Assembly: GCA_950063125.1 (NCBI GenBank)
Contig: CATLZI010000008.1
Span: 1-18,775, forward strand
Source: an uncultured Porticoccus sp.
GTDB taxonomy: Bacteria > Pseudomonadota > Gammaproteobacteria > Pseudomonadales > Porticoccaceae
DNA: 18,775 nt
Direction of reading: 5' to 3'
The notes under the pieces were generated by a model. The model searched no databases. It worked only from the letters and a program-made list of their open reading frames with translations, and was not told where the DNA came from. The position numbers were made by a program, and so were the translations under genes. Position 1 is the stretch's first letter, and every line of letters starts with the position of its first letter. Positions 8,702-15,940 of this stretch are shown in pieces.

Positions 8702-9584
8702 GCAAACCCCACTGATCATTGCCGGTTTGTTTTTGTTGGAAGCCTTTCAGGAACACCTCATCAACTCGCCCCCACAAAAAGTCATCGGCAAGCTGCTCCA
8801 GTCGATGATGGACTTTATGCAAATTCAAATAGTGCCGGAACCTGGCTTTACTGCTGGCGTTTGGCACACGCGGCTGCTCCGGGTCAATTTCCCAGGGGTG
8901 AAAGTAGAAAATACAGGGTTGATGCTCTTTCCGGTTCACGCGATTGATCGCCCACCGGGTGAAACTGTAGGGAAATAAACGAAACCAGCCACCGCCACCA
9001 CAGTTAATGTTGCGCCCAGCCACCGGAATAGTGGTAATAGGAATCTCCAACAACCTGTTACTGGCCGCCGGAAAAGCAAACCGGGGGGCTCCCGGTATGC
9101 CGTAATGGTCATGTCTGATGGGTACGATACTGGAACTGTACTGATAGCCAGCGTCGGCGAGACAATCCAGTGCCCAGAGATTTTCCTTGCGGATGGAATA
9201 GCTGGCGGCACGGTAGCCGACCACGGGCTGGCCCGAGATATCTTCAAGCAACTGGCGTGTTCGAGTAATGTCCTGGGTAAAGGTTTGCTGGTTTTGGTGG
9301 GTCACCCGAATATGTTCCCAGCCGTGGCTGGCAAGCTCGTGCCCCTGGTCGACAATCTCCCTGACCATAGCGGGGTAACGCTCAGCCACACAACCCAGTG
9401 TGAAGAAGGTTGCCTTGATGCTCTTTCGCTCAAACAGGGCCAGGATTCGCTCCATATTGGCCTCTATGCGACAGGGCATCTCATGCCATTGTTGTTTATT
9501 AATACAACCCTCGAAGGCGGAGACGTGGTAGTAATCCTCCACATCGACCGACATGGCATTGCGGATAGGGCTTGTGTGATTCAC
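8673..9584 (-). CDS. XrtA system polysaccharide deacetylase (TIGR03006 type, NodB fold)
   Basis: 303-residue carbohydrate esterase family 4-like enzyme. Motif 1 is MSVDVEDYYHVSAFE with Asp14 and Asp17. Motif 2 is ELASHGWEHIRV with metal-binding His87 and His91. GYRAASYSI (123-131) is motif 3. INCGGGGWFRLFP and YFHPWEIDP (227-235) are characteristic of the exosortase-locus family. It should remove N- or O-acetyl groups from a sugar, most plausibly the exported polysaccharide. No clear signal peptide is visible, which is usual in this family and leaves its location open. The frame is open to 9665 inside wecB, but GTG at 9584 has GGGAG six bases upstream and shares one base with the wecB stop; ATG at 9554 is an alternative with no ribosome site. 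It ends 29 bases inside FemAB. Confidence 0.92.
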   Translation of the reverse strand: MNHTSPIRNAMSVDVEDYYHVSAFEGCINKQQWHEMPCRIEANMERILALFERKSIKATFFTLGCVAERYPAMVREIVDQGHELASHGWEHIRVTHQNQQTFTQDITRTRQLLEDISGQPVVGYRAASYSIRKENLWALDCLADAGYQYSSSIVPIRHDHYGIPGAPRFAFPAASNRLLEIPITTIPVAGRNINCGGGGWFRLFPYSFTRWAINRVNRKEHQPCIFYFHPWEIDPEQPRVPNASSKARFRHYLNLHKVHHRLEQLADDFLWGRVDEVFLKGFQQKQTGNDQWGLHGACDSSAV

Positions 9585-10729
9585 TACCGGCTCCCGTTGG
9601 ACCAGAGAGCAATTGTCTCCACGATTCTCTCTGCCGCCTGGCCATCCCAAAGCTCGGGGATACAACCTGATTTTCCACCGGTACGGAGAATATCTGCGAC
9701 ACAGGCATGGATTGCCTGAGGATCTGTACCGACAATGGTATTGGTCCCCTGCTCTACTGTAATGGGCCTCTCGGTATTTTCACGAAGGGTGACACAGGGA
9801 ACGCCCAGCGCTGTCGTTTCCTCCTGAATTCCTCCGGAATCGGTGAGCACCAGGCGAGCGTCTTTCATCATGCCCAGCATCTCGAGATAGCCTAACGGGC
9901 CTGTCATGTGTAGTGCCGAGGAGGCAATCATTGGCTCCAGTCCGGCATCGATGATGCGTTGTCGGGTCCGGGGGTGGACGGGAAAGACCAGCGGGATGTC
10001 CCGGCTGATGTCTGCCAACACGCTGAGCAGACTCTGCAGGACCTCGGGGTGATCCACATTGGCAGGACGGTGCAATGTCACCAGGCCATAACCTTTGGTG
10101 AGATCTACCCTTGTGCCATTTTTTTTCAACCCGGAAGTGGTCGCCATTGCCGGTATCGCCTGTGCCAGGTTATAACGCAGCGTGTCGATCATCACATTTC
10201 CGGCAAAATGAATACAATCCGGATTAATACCCTCGCGCAGAAGGTTGTCCGCGGCCGATTTTTCCGTGGTAAACAGCAATTCCGAAATCTGGTCCGTCAA
10301 TACCCGGTTGATCTCCTCGGGCATGGTGCGATCCCCACTGCGCAGCCCTGCTTCCACATGAATCACCGGAATACCCTTTTTGACGGCGACCAGCGCACAG
10401 GCAATGGTGGAATTCACATCGCCCACCACCAGTACTGCATGGGGCCGCTGCTCATCAAGGACCGGCTCAAAACGTTTCATGATGTCTGCCGTTTGTGTGG
10501 CATGGGTGCCGGACCCCACCTCGAGATCAATATCGGGCTCGGGGATATGCAACTGCTCGAAGAAGGTTGTCTTCATGGTGGCATCGTAGTGTTGCCCGGT
10601 ATGAACCAGCTTGCCAGAAAGGCCCGATTGCGGGTGATTTAGCACTCGCATAATCGGTGCTATTTTCATGAAGTTTGGTCTTGCACCTACGACACAGAGG
10701 ATCTGTGGAGGCTGTGGCTTCCTGACCAT
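9584..10729 (-). CDS. wecB: UDP-N-acetylglucosamine 2-epimerase (non-hydrolysing)
   Basis: 381 residues, the normal length for WecB/MnaA. It interconverts UDP-GlcNAc and UDP-ManNAc in the cytoplasm, giving a precursor for ManNAc or ManNAcA units in the polymer. Motifs in order are VVGARPNFMKIAPI (13-26), TGQHYD (44-49), VVGDVNST (101-108, Asp104), HVEAGLRS (124-131, Glu126), MPEEINR (136-142), TLHRPANVD (218-226, His220), DSGGIQEE (297-304) and LRENTERP (315-322). All expected catalytic and nucleotide-binding positions are present. The ATG at 10729 has AGGA eight bases upstream, embedded at the stop codon of the barrel gene ten bases away. A wecB homologue is a regular member of exosortase A loci. 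The gene is complete and looks functional. Confidence 0.95.
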   Translation of the reverse strand: MVRKPQPPQILCVVGARPNFMKIAPIMRVLNHPQSGLSGKLVHTGQHYDATMKTTFFEQLHIPEPDIDLEVGSGTHATQTADIMKRFEPVLDEQRPHAVLVVGDVNSTIACALVAVKKGIPVIHVEAGLRSGDRTMPEEINRVLTDQISELLFTTEKSAADNLLREGINPDCIHFAGNVMIDTLRYNLAQAIPAMATTSGLKKNGTRVDLTKGYGLVTLHRPANVDHPEVLQSLLSVLADISRDIPLVFPVHPRTRQRIIDAGLEPMIASSALHMTGPLGYLEMLGMMKDARLVLTDSGGIQEETTALGVPCVTLRENTERPITVEQGTNTIVGTDPQAIHACVADILRTGGKSGCIPELWDGQAAERIVETIALWSNGSR

Positions 10730-10739
10730 ATGAAATATC

Positions 10740-12206
10740 CTAAAAATCTATTGTCAGGCCCAGGTTTAACCGGTTTTCTTTATAGTCACGTCCAAAACCG
10801 TCTGCGTCCCTGTCAGAAAAACTGTAGCCAAGCGTTACAGTGGTCTTGGGACCCAGCTGACGATCAAGGCTCAGATAAAACCTGGTAATTTCCGACTCTG
10901 AAGTGGCCCGGTTTTCTCTTTCATCCAGACTCAATCTTGAGGTAACACTGATTTTTGAAGACAGTTTTCGATTAAACCGAATACCCGTGGAAGTAAATTT
11001 TGCGTCACTGTCGATGTCCTCTCGGAGCTGCTTTGACTCCCGAACAAAGAAGGTCAGATCGCTGCGCTTGCCTTTCAGGGTTAGCGAAGCATCAAACAAC
11101 TCATTAACAAAAACACCCTGATCTCGGAAAGTGAGGTTATCTGTCAGAAAGAGTGGTTCTCCGGTAATTGGATCAATCAGGTCTCCAAACGGGTCTTCCG
11201 TCGGGAACAGACTGGCAGCACGCCTCTCTGATCGGGTATCAGTGACACTGCGATTGTAGTTGACGGTAAGAGACGTCCGGCGCGTGGTGTGGGTAAACTT
11301 GAAGCGGGGAGTATCACCAAAAAAATGTTTTCCGTAGCCGACGTCAAATGTTGTTCGTCTATTCGGGGTCCATACCAGGCCCACATCCCAGAAGTCACCA
11401 TCAGTATTGTCGTCATCGAAAGTCTGGAAGTTATTCCACTCCTGGCCCAAAGTACCATTTACCTGCCACTTTTGATCAAGGGCATAGCCCAGCCTGACAC
11501 TGGCTGTAGAGCGCTCATTATCCCCGTCCTGATTCATGAAGCCATCGCCATCAAATTCCGTTTTCTGATGATCGGCACGCAGGGTCCAACTCAGGGGGCC
11601 AAAATCCGGACCGCTATTAAGCGTCACCACAGACATTTTTCGGACACTGTCGGAAAGCTCATCGCCCTTGTTGATCTGATCATCATAGGTATAGCGCACC
11701 TGAAGATCGGCAAACCGCGCAAAGCGATGCACAAGATAGGGACTTATACTGTAATCGTAGGTGGTTGTAACGTTGTCGGATCTGTTCAGTTGAGTGCTGC
11801 CAGAAGCGGCGAAAGGGTCGATAAGCGTCTGATTGGAATAGATATCACCTTCAACAAAAAAGAAATCCTCAAGTAACTCAACGGCGCCATCACCACGCAC
11901 CCTGGGATTAAAGGAGTCTGCGCCACCACCTACATTGTTAAACTCAAAGGCACCAACCAAAGACATTTCAGCGCGTCTTCCTTTACCTTCAAGTTCGATG
12001 GTAGGTCTTACTACGCTAATAAATTTGCTCTTCTTGTTGTCATCGTCCAGTTCGACATTGTCCGTGTAAATTTCACCAAAAGTAATGCTCCCCTTGCTTT
12101 TCCATTCGCCGGCATTCAGCGAATATGGCACAGCCAATATCACGACCATGGCAATAGGTGCCAAGCGACTGATTTTACATAGGGAAACCCGCGTGCTGTT
12201 ATTCAT
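10740..12206 (-). CDS. PEP-CTERM system-associated outer membrane beta-barrel protein (TIGR03016 type)
   Basis: 488 residues from the chosen ATG. An N-terminal signal peptide is clear: basic start, hydrophobic core LAPIAMVVILAVPYSL, then LNA before GEWK as probable cleavage site. The mature protein has many short alternating polar/aromatic strands separated by Asp/Asn-rich turns and ends NRLNLGLTIDF; the final phenylalanine is the standard sorting signal for outer-membrane barrels. The family is found only with exosortase A-type loci and is probably part of the secretion pathway for the polymer or proteins, but its exact job is unknown. The frame reaches a GTG at 12218, but AGGTGG lies eight bases before the ATG at 12206, which I prefer. 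It overlaps the kinase stop by eight bases and looks somewhat richer in A/T than the downstream genes. Confidence 0.88.
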   Translation of the reverse strand: MNNSTRVSLCKISRLAPIAMVVILAVPYSLNAGEWKSKGSITFGEIYTDNVELDDDNKKSKFISVVRPTIELEGKGRRAEMSLVGAFEFNNVGGGADSFNPRVRGDGAVELLEDFFFVEGDIYSNQTLIDPFAASGSTQLNRSDNVTTTYDYSISPYLVHRFARFADLQVRYTYDDQINKGDELSDSVRKMSVVTLNSGPDFGPLSWTLRADHQKTEFDGDGFMNQDGDNERSTASVRLGYALDQKWQVNGTLGQEWNNFQTFDDDNTDGDFWDVGLVWTPNRRTTFDVGYGKHFFGDTPRFKFTHTTRRTSLTVNYNRSVTDTRSERRAASLFPTEDPFGDLIDPITGEPLFLTDNLTFRDQGVFVNELFDASLTLKGKRSDLTFFVRESKQLREDIDSDAKFTSTGIRFNRKLSSKISVTSRLSLDERENRATSESEITRFYLSLDRQLGPKTTVTLGYSFSDRDADGFGRDYKENRLNLGLTIDF

Positions 12207-13167
12207 ACAGGTCGCCACCTATCCTTGTTCGACCTGCCCCATAACTGTGCCCATACCCATAACCATAGCCATGGGTATAATTGTCCCAAGGGTATCTTAC
12301 GGCCTTGTTGAGTAGCATCCCGATAATTTTATCGTCACTGATCCGGCTAACCGCTTGCTTCACAACATCCGGTGAGACTTTTTCCGCTTCAACCACAAAT
12401 ACGATTTGCCCCATGCAGTCGGCCAGCACTGCTGCCTCACTCGTCTGAAGGAACGGTGGAGAATCGAAAATAATAACCCGGTCCGGATAACGCGCTGACA
12501 ACTCTGCCATCAATTGCTTCATCCGCTCACTGGCAAGTAGCTCTGTGGCTCGTTCGTGAGCAACCCCCACAGGGATAATGCGCACATTGGGAAGGTCGGT
12601 GTTTAGCAGTACATCTTCGATGCCGATATTTTCATCTTCCAGAACATCAATAAGCCCTGGCGTATCATCGGGAATACCCAATAAGTTTCCCGCAGAGGCC
12701 TTTGCCATGTCTGCATCCACGAATAAAACTGTTTTATCCTTTTCTATGGAGATACTCAGCATCAGATTAATGGCTGAAAACGTTTTTCCTTCTCCCTCAA
12801 AGGAGCTCGTCACCATAATCAGGTTGGCATGGTCCGCGCCCTTAGCCATATTGGTATCGATGTTTTGCAATAACGGTCGTTTGATCGCCCGGTATTCCTC
12901 TGCGATATAACTCCTAGGCTTATAGGGAGAGACGAAACCCCTCGCTTCCAACTCTTTGATGGGCAGAACAATACTTTTATTTTCAGATTGGCTTGCTGAG
13001 GGCGCAGCGTCTGCCGACGACTCAACCGTTTTGTCAAAAAAAACCTGGCTGTCCGGCTCTGAGGTGAGGTTGCCCCCCACATCAGGTGAGCTTGATGAGG
13101 GAGCTGCCGAGTCGTGGTTCTGACTCTTCTTCCCCAGCTTTTCAACTGCTTTTTCAATTGTGCTCAT
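12199..13167 (-). CDS. XrtA-associated tyrosine autokinase (BY-kinase, TIGR03018 type)
   Basis: 322-residue cytoplasmic bacterial tyrosine kinase without membrane segments, the stand-alone partner of the chain-length protein encoded just upstream. A low-complexity Ser/Ala/Asp-rich linker (about 15-62) precedes the domain. EEYRAIKRPL (90-99) is the conserved pre-catalytic segment. Walker A is SSFEGEGKT (121-129), Walker A' VLFVDADMAK (147-156), and Walker B VIIFDSPP (231-238). The C-terminal tail holds seven tyrosines (292, 297, 301, 303, 305, 309, 321), including a GYGYGYG run, the autophosphorylation cluster expected for a Wzc-like kinase. Cycling of phosphorylation should control polymer length and export. 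ATG at 13167 has only a weak ribosome-like GGA six bases upstream, and a short frame ends in an ATGA overlap with it. Confidence 0.93.
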   Translation of the reverse strand: MSTIEKAVEKLGKKSQNHDSAAPSSSSPDVGGNLTSEPDSQVFFDKTVESSADAAPSASQSENKSIVLPIKELEARGFVSPYKPRSYIAEEYRAIKRPLLQNIDTNMAKGADHANLIMVTSSFEGEGKTFSAINLMLSISIEKDKTVLFVDADMAKASAGNLLGIPDDTPGLIDVLEDENIGIEDVLLNTDLPNVRIIPVGVAHERATELLASERMKQLMAELSARYPDRVIIFDSPPFLQTSEAAVLADCMGQIVFVVEAEKVSPDVVKQAVSRISDDKIIGMLLNKAVRYPWDNYTHGYGYGYGHSYGAGRTRIGGDLYE

Positions 13168-13223
13168 AGGGTTTCCGGATGATAACCAAACAATTCACAT
13201 CGCTCTCCAAGTGAGCGCTGCAT
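13164..13223 (-). CDS. Possible 19-codon leader or coupling ORF before the kinase gene
   Basis: In the 75-base gap between the chain-length and kinase genes, an ATG at 13223 opens a 19-residue frame (MQRSLGERCELFGYHPETL). It has GGTGAG nine bases upstream and its stop TGA overlaps the kinase ATG as ATGA. This arrangement could couple kinase translation to the short frame and compensate for the weak ribosome site of the kinase. The gap also holds a weak 5-bp hairpin (13201-13205 with 13213-13217). No homology is recognised and the frame may be chance. Confidence 0.25.
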   Translation of the reverse strand: MQRSLGERCELFGYHPETL

Positions 13224-13242
13224 GGAAGAAATCTCACCGATC

Positions 13243-14781
13243 TCATGTCAATGCCAACTCTTCAAGGAAAGTGACACCGGCATAGACAGCGACCAGTGAC
13301 AACAGCAATACAACAAACAGTATTTTGTTCATCTTTGCCATTCGCTGCTGCGCAGGCGTGGGAATGTGCATCACGCAGCCCAGTACGGGCAACCCGGTAA
13401 CCATGGTTAACCTGCGCCGGTCAGAGATGACCGGTCTCAGCAATGACAGAAGTAATGCCAACCCCGCACCTACGCCCAGGGAAGCCACCAGAACACCGGT
13501 ATTAAGTAGTATTTTATTGGGCTTGTTGGGCCTCAAGGGAACAAACGGTGGATCGATCACTTTAAACACCAGGTCATTTGCCTGCTGCTCGACATCCTCG
13601 GATATGCGGGCGGATTCCCTGCGCTCCAGAAGTCCGGTGTGCTGCTGGGAGAGAACTTCATAGTCGCGGGTCAGCTGAACCAGCTCGGCCTCAACCAAGG
13701 GTATTTTGTCCACCATACTGTTGAGCTTATCAACACGGCGTTGATACTCGGCCACACGAACATTCAACTCGGCAACTTTGGCTTCCGCCTCCGCCAGCAT
13801 CGAACGCATTTGCTGATAAACAGGGCTGGTGTTCATGCCCGACAAATCGGATGCTTCCCCGGTTGCCAATTTCGCAAGCTCCGACTCTCGCTCCTGCTCA
13901 AGGCTTTCGAGAAGGTTGTTGATCTGCACAACTTCGGGATGTCGATCAGTATATTTGGATAGCAACTCATCCAGTCGGGCTTTCAGTGAACTAATGCGAC
14001 CATCAATGGATGAGCTCTGCTCACTGGCGCCGCTAGCCAGAAAGACCGGCTGTTCTCCAGCCAATTGACGTTTTAACTCATCGCGCCGGTTTTGCATCTC
14101 ACTACGCTGCAAACGCGCCTCACTCAATTGCTGCTGGCTCGCCACCAGACGCTGATAATAGCCGCCACCTTCACCTGGCAGATTACCCGCGTGCCTTTGC
14201 TTGAAGTCAGCCAGCGCAGATTCGGCCTCAACCAGACGTTTTTCATACTCGGCTATTTGCTTATCAAGGAAGGTTTGTGCTGAATTCGAGTCGCCACGCT
14301 TTTCATTGACTGCGCTTTCAATAAATACAGTGATTAGTGCCTGTACAACTTTCCGGGCAAGATCACGGTCCTCATGATAGAAAGACACAGAATAGAGGGA
14401 TGAATTGCGCCGATCGCCAGATAGCGATACCGCTCTCCGGATATTGCTGAAAAGCTTTTCCTTCTCTCTTTCTGTCTGGGCGCGCAGGTCCATATCAGTC
14501 ATTCTGAGTAGCTTTTCGAGATTTGGTCGACTAAGCAATGTTCTACTCATCAGCTCTACGCGCTGATCAATATCCGGCTGTATTACCAATCCCCTCAACA
14601 AAGGCCGCAGGATGGTATTGGTGTCGACATGAATCCTGGCTGTGGCCATGTACTGATCGGGCACCTGAGATACCGAAAACCACCCAACGACACCAACCAG
14701 CCAGGCAATAACCAATGCCGCCCATCTGAAACGCCAAAGGCCCGACAGATAGCTGAATAGCATCGCCAACATTTCTTGCAT
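13243..14781 (-). CDS. XrtA system polysaccharide chain length determinant (Wzz/PCP family, TIGR03007 type)
   Basis: 512-residue inner-membrane polysaccharide co-polymerase. Membrane segments are predicted near residues 19-40, 424-448 and 486-505. The periplasmic part starts with the Wzz-like YMATARIHVDTNTILRPLL segment (44-62) and is dominated by coiled-coil stretches (about 172-240 and 262-400) rich in Gln, Glu and Arg. DPPFVPLRPNKPNK (410-423) just before the second membrane segment is the proline-rich motif of PCP proteins. It should form an oligomeric periplasmic scaffold that sets chain length and recruits the tyrosine kinase encoded next. The ATG at 14781 has GGAAG seven bases upstream. 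It follows the export lipoprotein by 43 bases and is separated from the kinase by 75 bases, the largest gap in the operon. Confidence 0.93.
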   Translation of the reverse strand: MQEMLAMLFSYLSGLWRFRWAALVIAWLVGVVGWFSVSQVPDQYMATARIHVDTNTILRPLLRGLVIQPDIDQRVELMSRTLLSRPNLEKLLRMTDMDLRAQTEREKEKLFSNIRRAVSLSGDRRNSSLYSVSFYHEDRDLARKVVQALITVFIESAVNEKRGDSNSAQTFLDKQIAEYEKRLVEAESALADFKQRHAGNLPGEGGGYYQRLVASQQQLSEARLQRSEMQNRRDELKRQLAGEQPVFLASGASEQSSSIDGRISSLKARLDELLSKYTDRHPEVVQINNLLESLEQERESELAKLATGEASDLSGMNTSPVYQQMRSMLAEAEAKVAELNVRVAEYQRRVDKLNSMVDKIPLVEAELVQLTRDYEVLSQQHTGLLERRESARISEDVEQQANDLVFKVIDPPFVPLRPNKPNKILLNTGVLVASLGVGAGLALLLSLLRPVISDRRRLTMVTGLPVLGCVMHIPTPAQQRMAKMNKILFVVLLLSLVAVYAGVTFLEELALT

Positions 14782-14824
14782 AGCTGATCTTCCTTAAGTT
14801 TCCGGGTTACGTCGTGGCAACGAC

Positions 14825-15466
14825 TTAGAACCAAGCCTCAGGGATAATCACTATATCTCCGGGAAAGAGGGCAAGATTTGTCGAAATATCCCCATCATTG
14901 AGCAGATCATCCAGGCGAAGCTTATACGTGCTTTGATCACCACCAAAGCTTCTGATCAACACAGCCTTGTTGCCAGCGGCAAACTCCGTCAGGCCACCGA
15001 CTTCCACCATCAAATCAAGCAGCGTCATATGTTTTCTGAAGGGAATACTTGTCGGCTCTGCAGCTTCACCAACCACTCTGACCTGCTGAGAGGGGACGCC
15101 GACAAAGTCGTCAACGATGACACTGACAACAGCACTCTTGACATATTCCGAGTAGGCCTCCTCGATATCCCGGGCAAGCTCCGAGGGCGTTTTCCCGCTT
15201 GCCTCGATGTTTTCAACCAACCGGGTGCTGATTTTCCCATCAGGACGTACTTTGACACCGTTGATTGTCAGCTCTTCGTTACCCCAGACGAAGACTTCCA
15301 TACTATCCCCGGGACCGATTACATAGGTATAGTCGGCCGGCATTGTACGCAGGTCATCGGGCACCTCGGTGTGGGTTGATGACGAGCAACCGGAAAGAGC
15401 CACTAGAGCCAGACTGAGACCAATCACAGATGAAGTTCTTGATACGTAAGAAATAAGACCAGACAC
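14825..15466 (-). CDS. XrtA/PEP-CTERM system exopolysaccharide export lipoprotein (Wza-like, TIGR03027 type)
   Basis: 213 residues. The signal peptide ends in the lipobox LSGC, with Cys27 as the predicted lipidated residue, so the protein is anchored to a membrane, most likely the outer one. YVIGPGDSMEVFVWGNEEL (48-66) opens the polysaccharide-export domain (about 45-120). A single SLBB-like domain follows (about 128-180, VRVVGEAAEP start), and the protein ends FPGDIVIIPEAWF. Short members like this have one or two SLBB domains rather than the full Wza length. It should form or gate the outer-membrane/periplasmic export channel with the chain-length protein. Start is GTG at 15466 with a strong GGAGG nine bases upstream. 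It is the first gene of the minus-strand operon, so promoters for the whole cluster should lie just upstream. Confidence 0.93.
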   Translation of the reverse strand: MSGLISYVSRTSSVIGLSLALVALSGCSSSTHTEVPDDLRTMPADYTYVIGPGDSMEVFVWGNEELTINGVKVRPDGKISTRLVENIEASGKTPSELARDIEEAYSEYVKSAVVSVIVDDFVGVPSQQVRVVGEAAEPTSIPFRKHMTLLDLMVEVGGLTEFAAGNKAVLIRSFGGDQSTYKLRLDDLLNDGDISTNLALFPGDIVIIPEAWF

Positions 15467-15474
15467 GATTCAGC

Positions 15475-15482
15475 TCCTCCCT
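15475..15482 (-). promoter_or_regulatory. Strong ribosome binding site of the first operon gene
   Basis: On the minus strand the bases read AAGGGAGGAGCTGAATC before the GTG at 15466. The GGAGG core, about nine bases from the start, supports the choice of a GTG initiator that would otherwise be doubtful. Confidence 0.6.
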
Positions 15483-15510
15483 TGAGTGCTTCAAATATAA
15501 ATCCCGGCTG

Positions 15511-15540
15511 AGTGTAGCATGCACATAAAACCGATGACTA
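15511..15540 (-). promoter_or_regulatory. Candidate sigma-70 promoter for the EPS operon
   Basis: On the minus strand TAGTCA (15540-15535, four of six matches to TTGACA) is followed after 18 bases by TACACT (15516-15511), which is preceded by TG at the extended -10 position (TGCTACACT). Transcription would start near 15504, giving a leader of about 38 bases. It could act alone or as a basal promoter beside the sigma-54-like element. Confidence 0.35.
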
Positions 15541-15542
15541 GC

Positions 15543-15558
15543 AGCGGGCTTCAGGCCA
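15543..15558 (-). promoter_or_regulatory. Candidate sigma-54 (-24/-12) promoter for the EPS operon
   Basis: The minus strand reads TGGCCTGAAGCCCGCT. Against the sigma-54 consensus TGGCACG-N4-TTGCW it keeps the GG and GC at the exact ten-base spacing and 8 of 12 defined positions. Transcription would begin near 15532, about 65 bases before the GTG of the export lipoprotein. The sigma-54 activator PrsR is encoded 2 kb away, which raises the plausibility. Among all GG and CC pairs in the intergenic region, on either strand, it was the best match found by eye. Confidence 0.4.
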
Positions 15559-15569
15559 CGCCACCCCAG

Positions 15570-15580
15570 CCCGTGACGGG
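15570..15580. repeat. Palindrome CCCGTGACGGG, possible operator
   Basis: An 11-base perfect inverted repeat with a single central base lies about 12 bases upstream of the sigma-54-like element. Its arms (CCCGT/ACGGG) could be half-sites for a dimeric regulator such as one with a Fis-type helix-turn-helix. Only one copy was noticed in the region, so function is uncertain. Confidence 0.25.
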
Positions 15581-15940
15581 ATTTAAACAGAAGCTCCGCT
15601 TTATGGACGAATCATTTAGACGAACGGCCGGTTGCGTGGCTTGACCTGCAAAATATACTCGGCCCTAGTCCTAATTAACTGGTACCATTCCCCGATAAGG
15701 CTGGGTTCTGCTCCGCAACAAACAATTAAGGCTAACTATTTGTAGTGTAAGGGCTTACCAACCACCGTCAGCCATATACTGCAAATTTCCGGCATAGGAT
15801 TTCCTGCTATTGGCGGGCACAGCCTGTGATGATTCCGGCTGCAGATACTGATAGACCGGCCCAACGGGTATCCATCAAAAGCAACTGGCTTCTCCAATCA
15901 GAAGCCAAACCTACCTTATGGAAGGGGTTTATTACAGGCA

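Larger units (their letters stand above)
15467..15940. other. Divergent intergenic control region
   Basis: 474 bases without a convincing gene separate the minus-strand operon from the plus-strand priming glycosyltransferase. It contains candidate minus-strand promoters (15511-15540 and 15543-15558), a perfect short palindrome (15570-15580), and A/T-rich segments. For the plus-strand gene, possible -10 boxes TATACT occur at 15654-15659 (TTGCGT 16 bases upstream) and 15775-15780, neither with a good -35, and a GG-N10-GC pair occurs at 15703-15716. No rho-independent terminator or tRNA was seen. Confidence 0.6.

Noticed and set aside
9585..9665. 27-residue N-terminal extension of the deacetylase frame
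   Set aside because: It lies inside wecB, reads as low-quality sequence, and the family normally begins shortly before the SVDVEDYY motif; GTG at 9584 has the ribosome site.
15641..15669. TTGACC as a -35 box for the plus-strand gene
   Set aside because: No acceptable -10 hexamer occurs 16-18 bases downstream (CCTAGT at best).
15729..15744. Sigma-54-like AGGCTAACTATTTGTA on the plus strand
   Set aside because: The -24 half fits but the -12 dinucleotide is GT rather than GC.
15780..15795. Sigma-54-like ATGCCGGAAATTTGCA on the minus strand
   Set aside because: The -12 half is excellent, but the -24 half has TG in place of the invariant GG.
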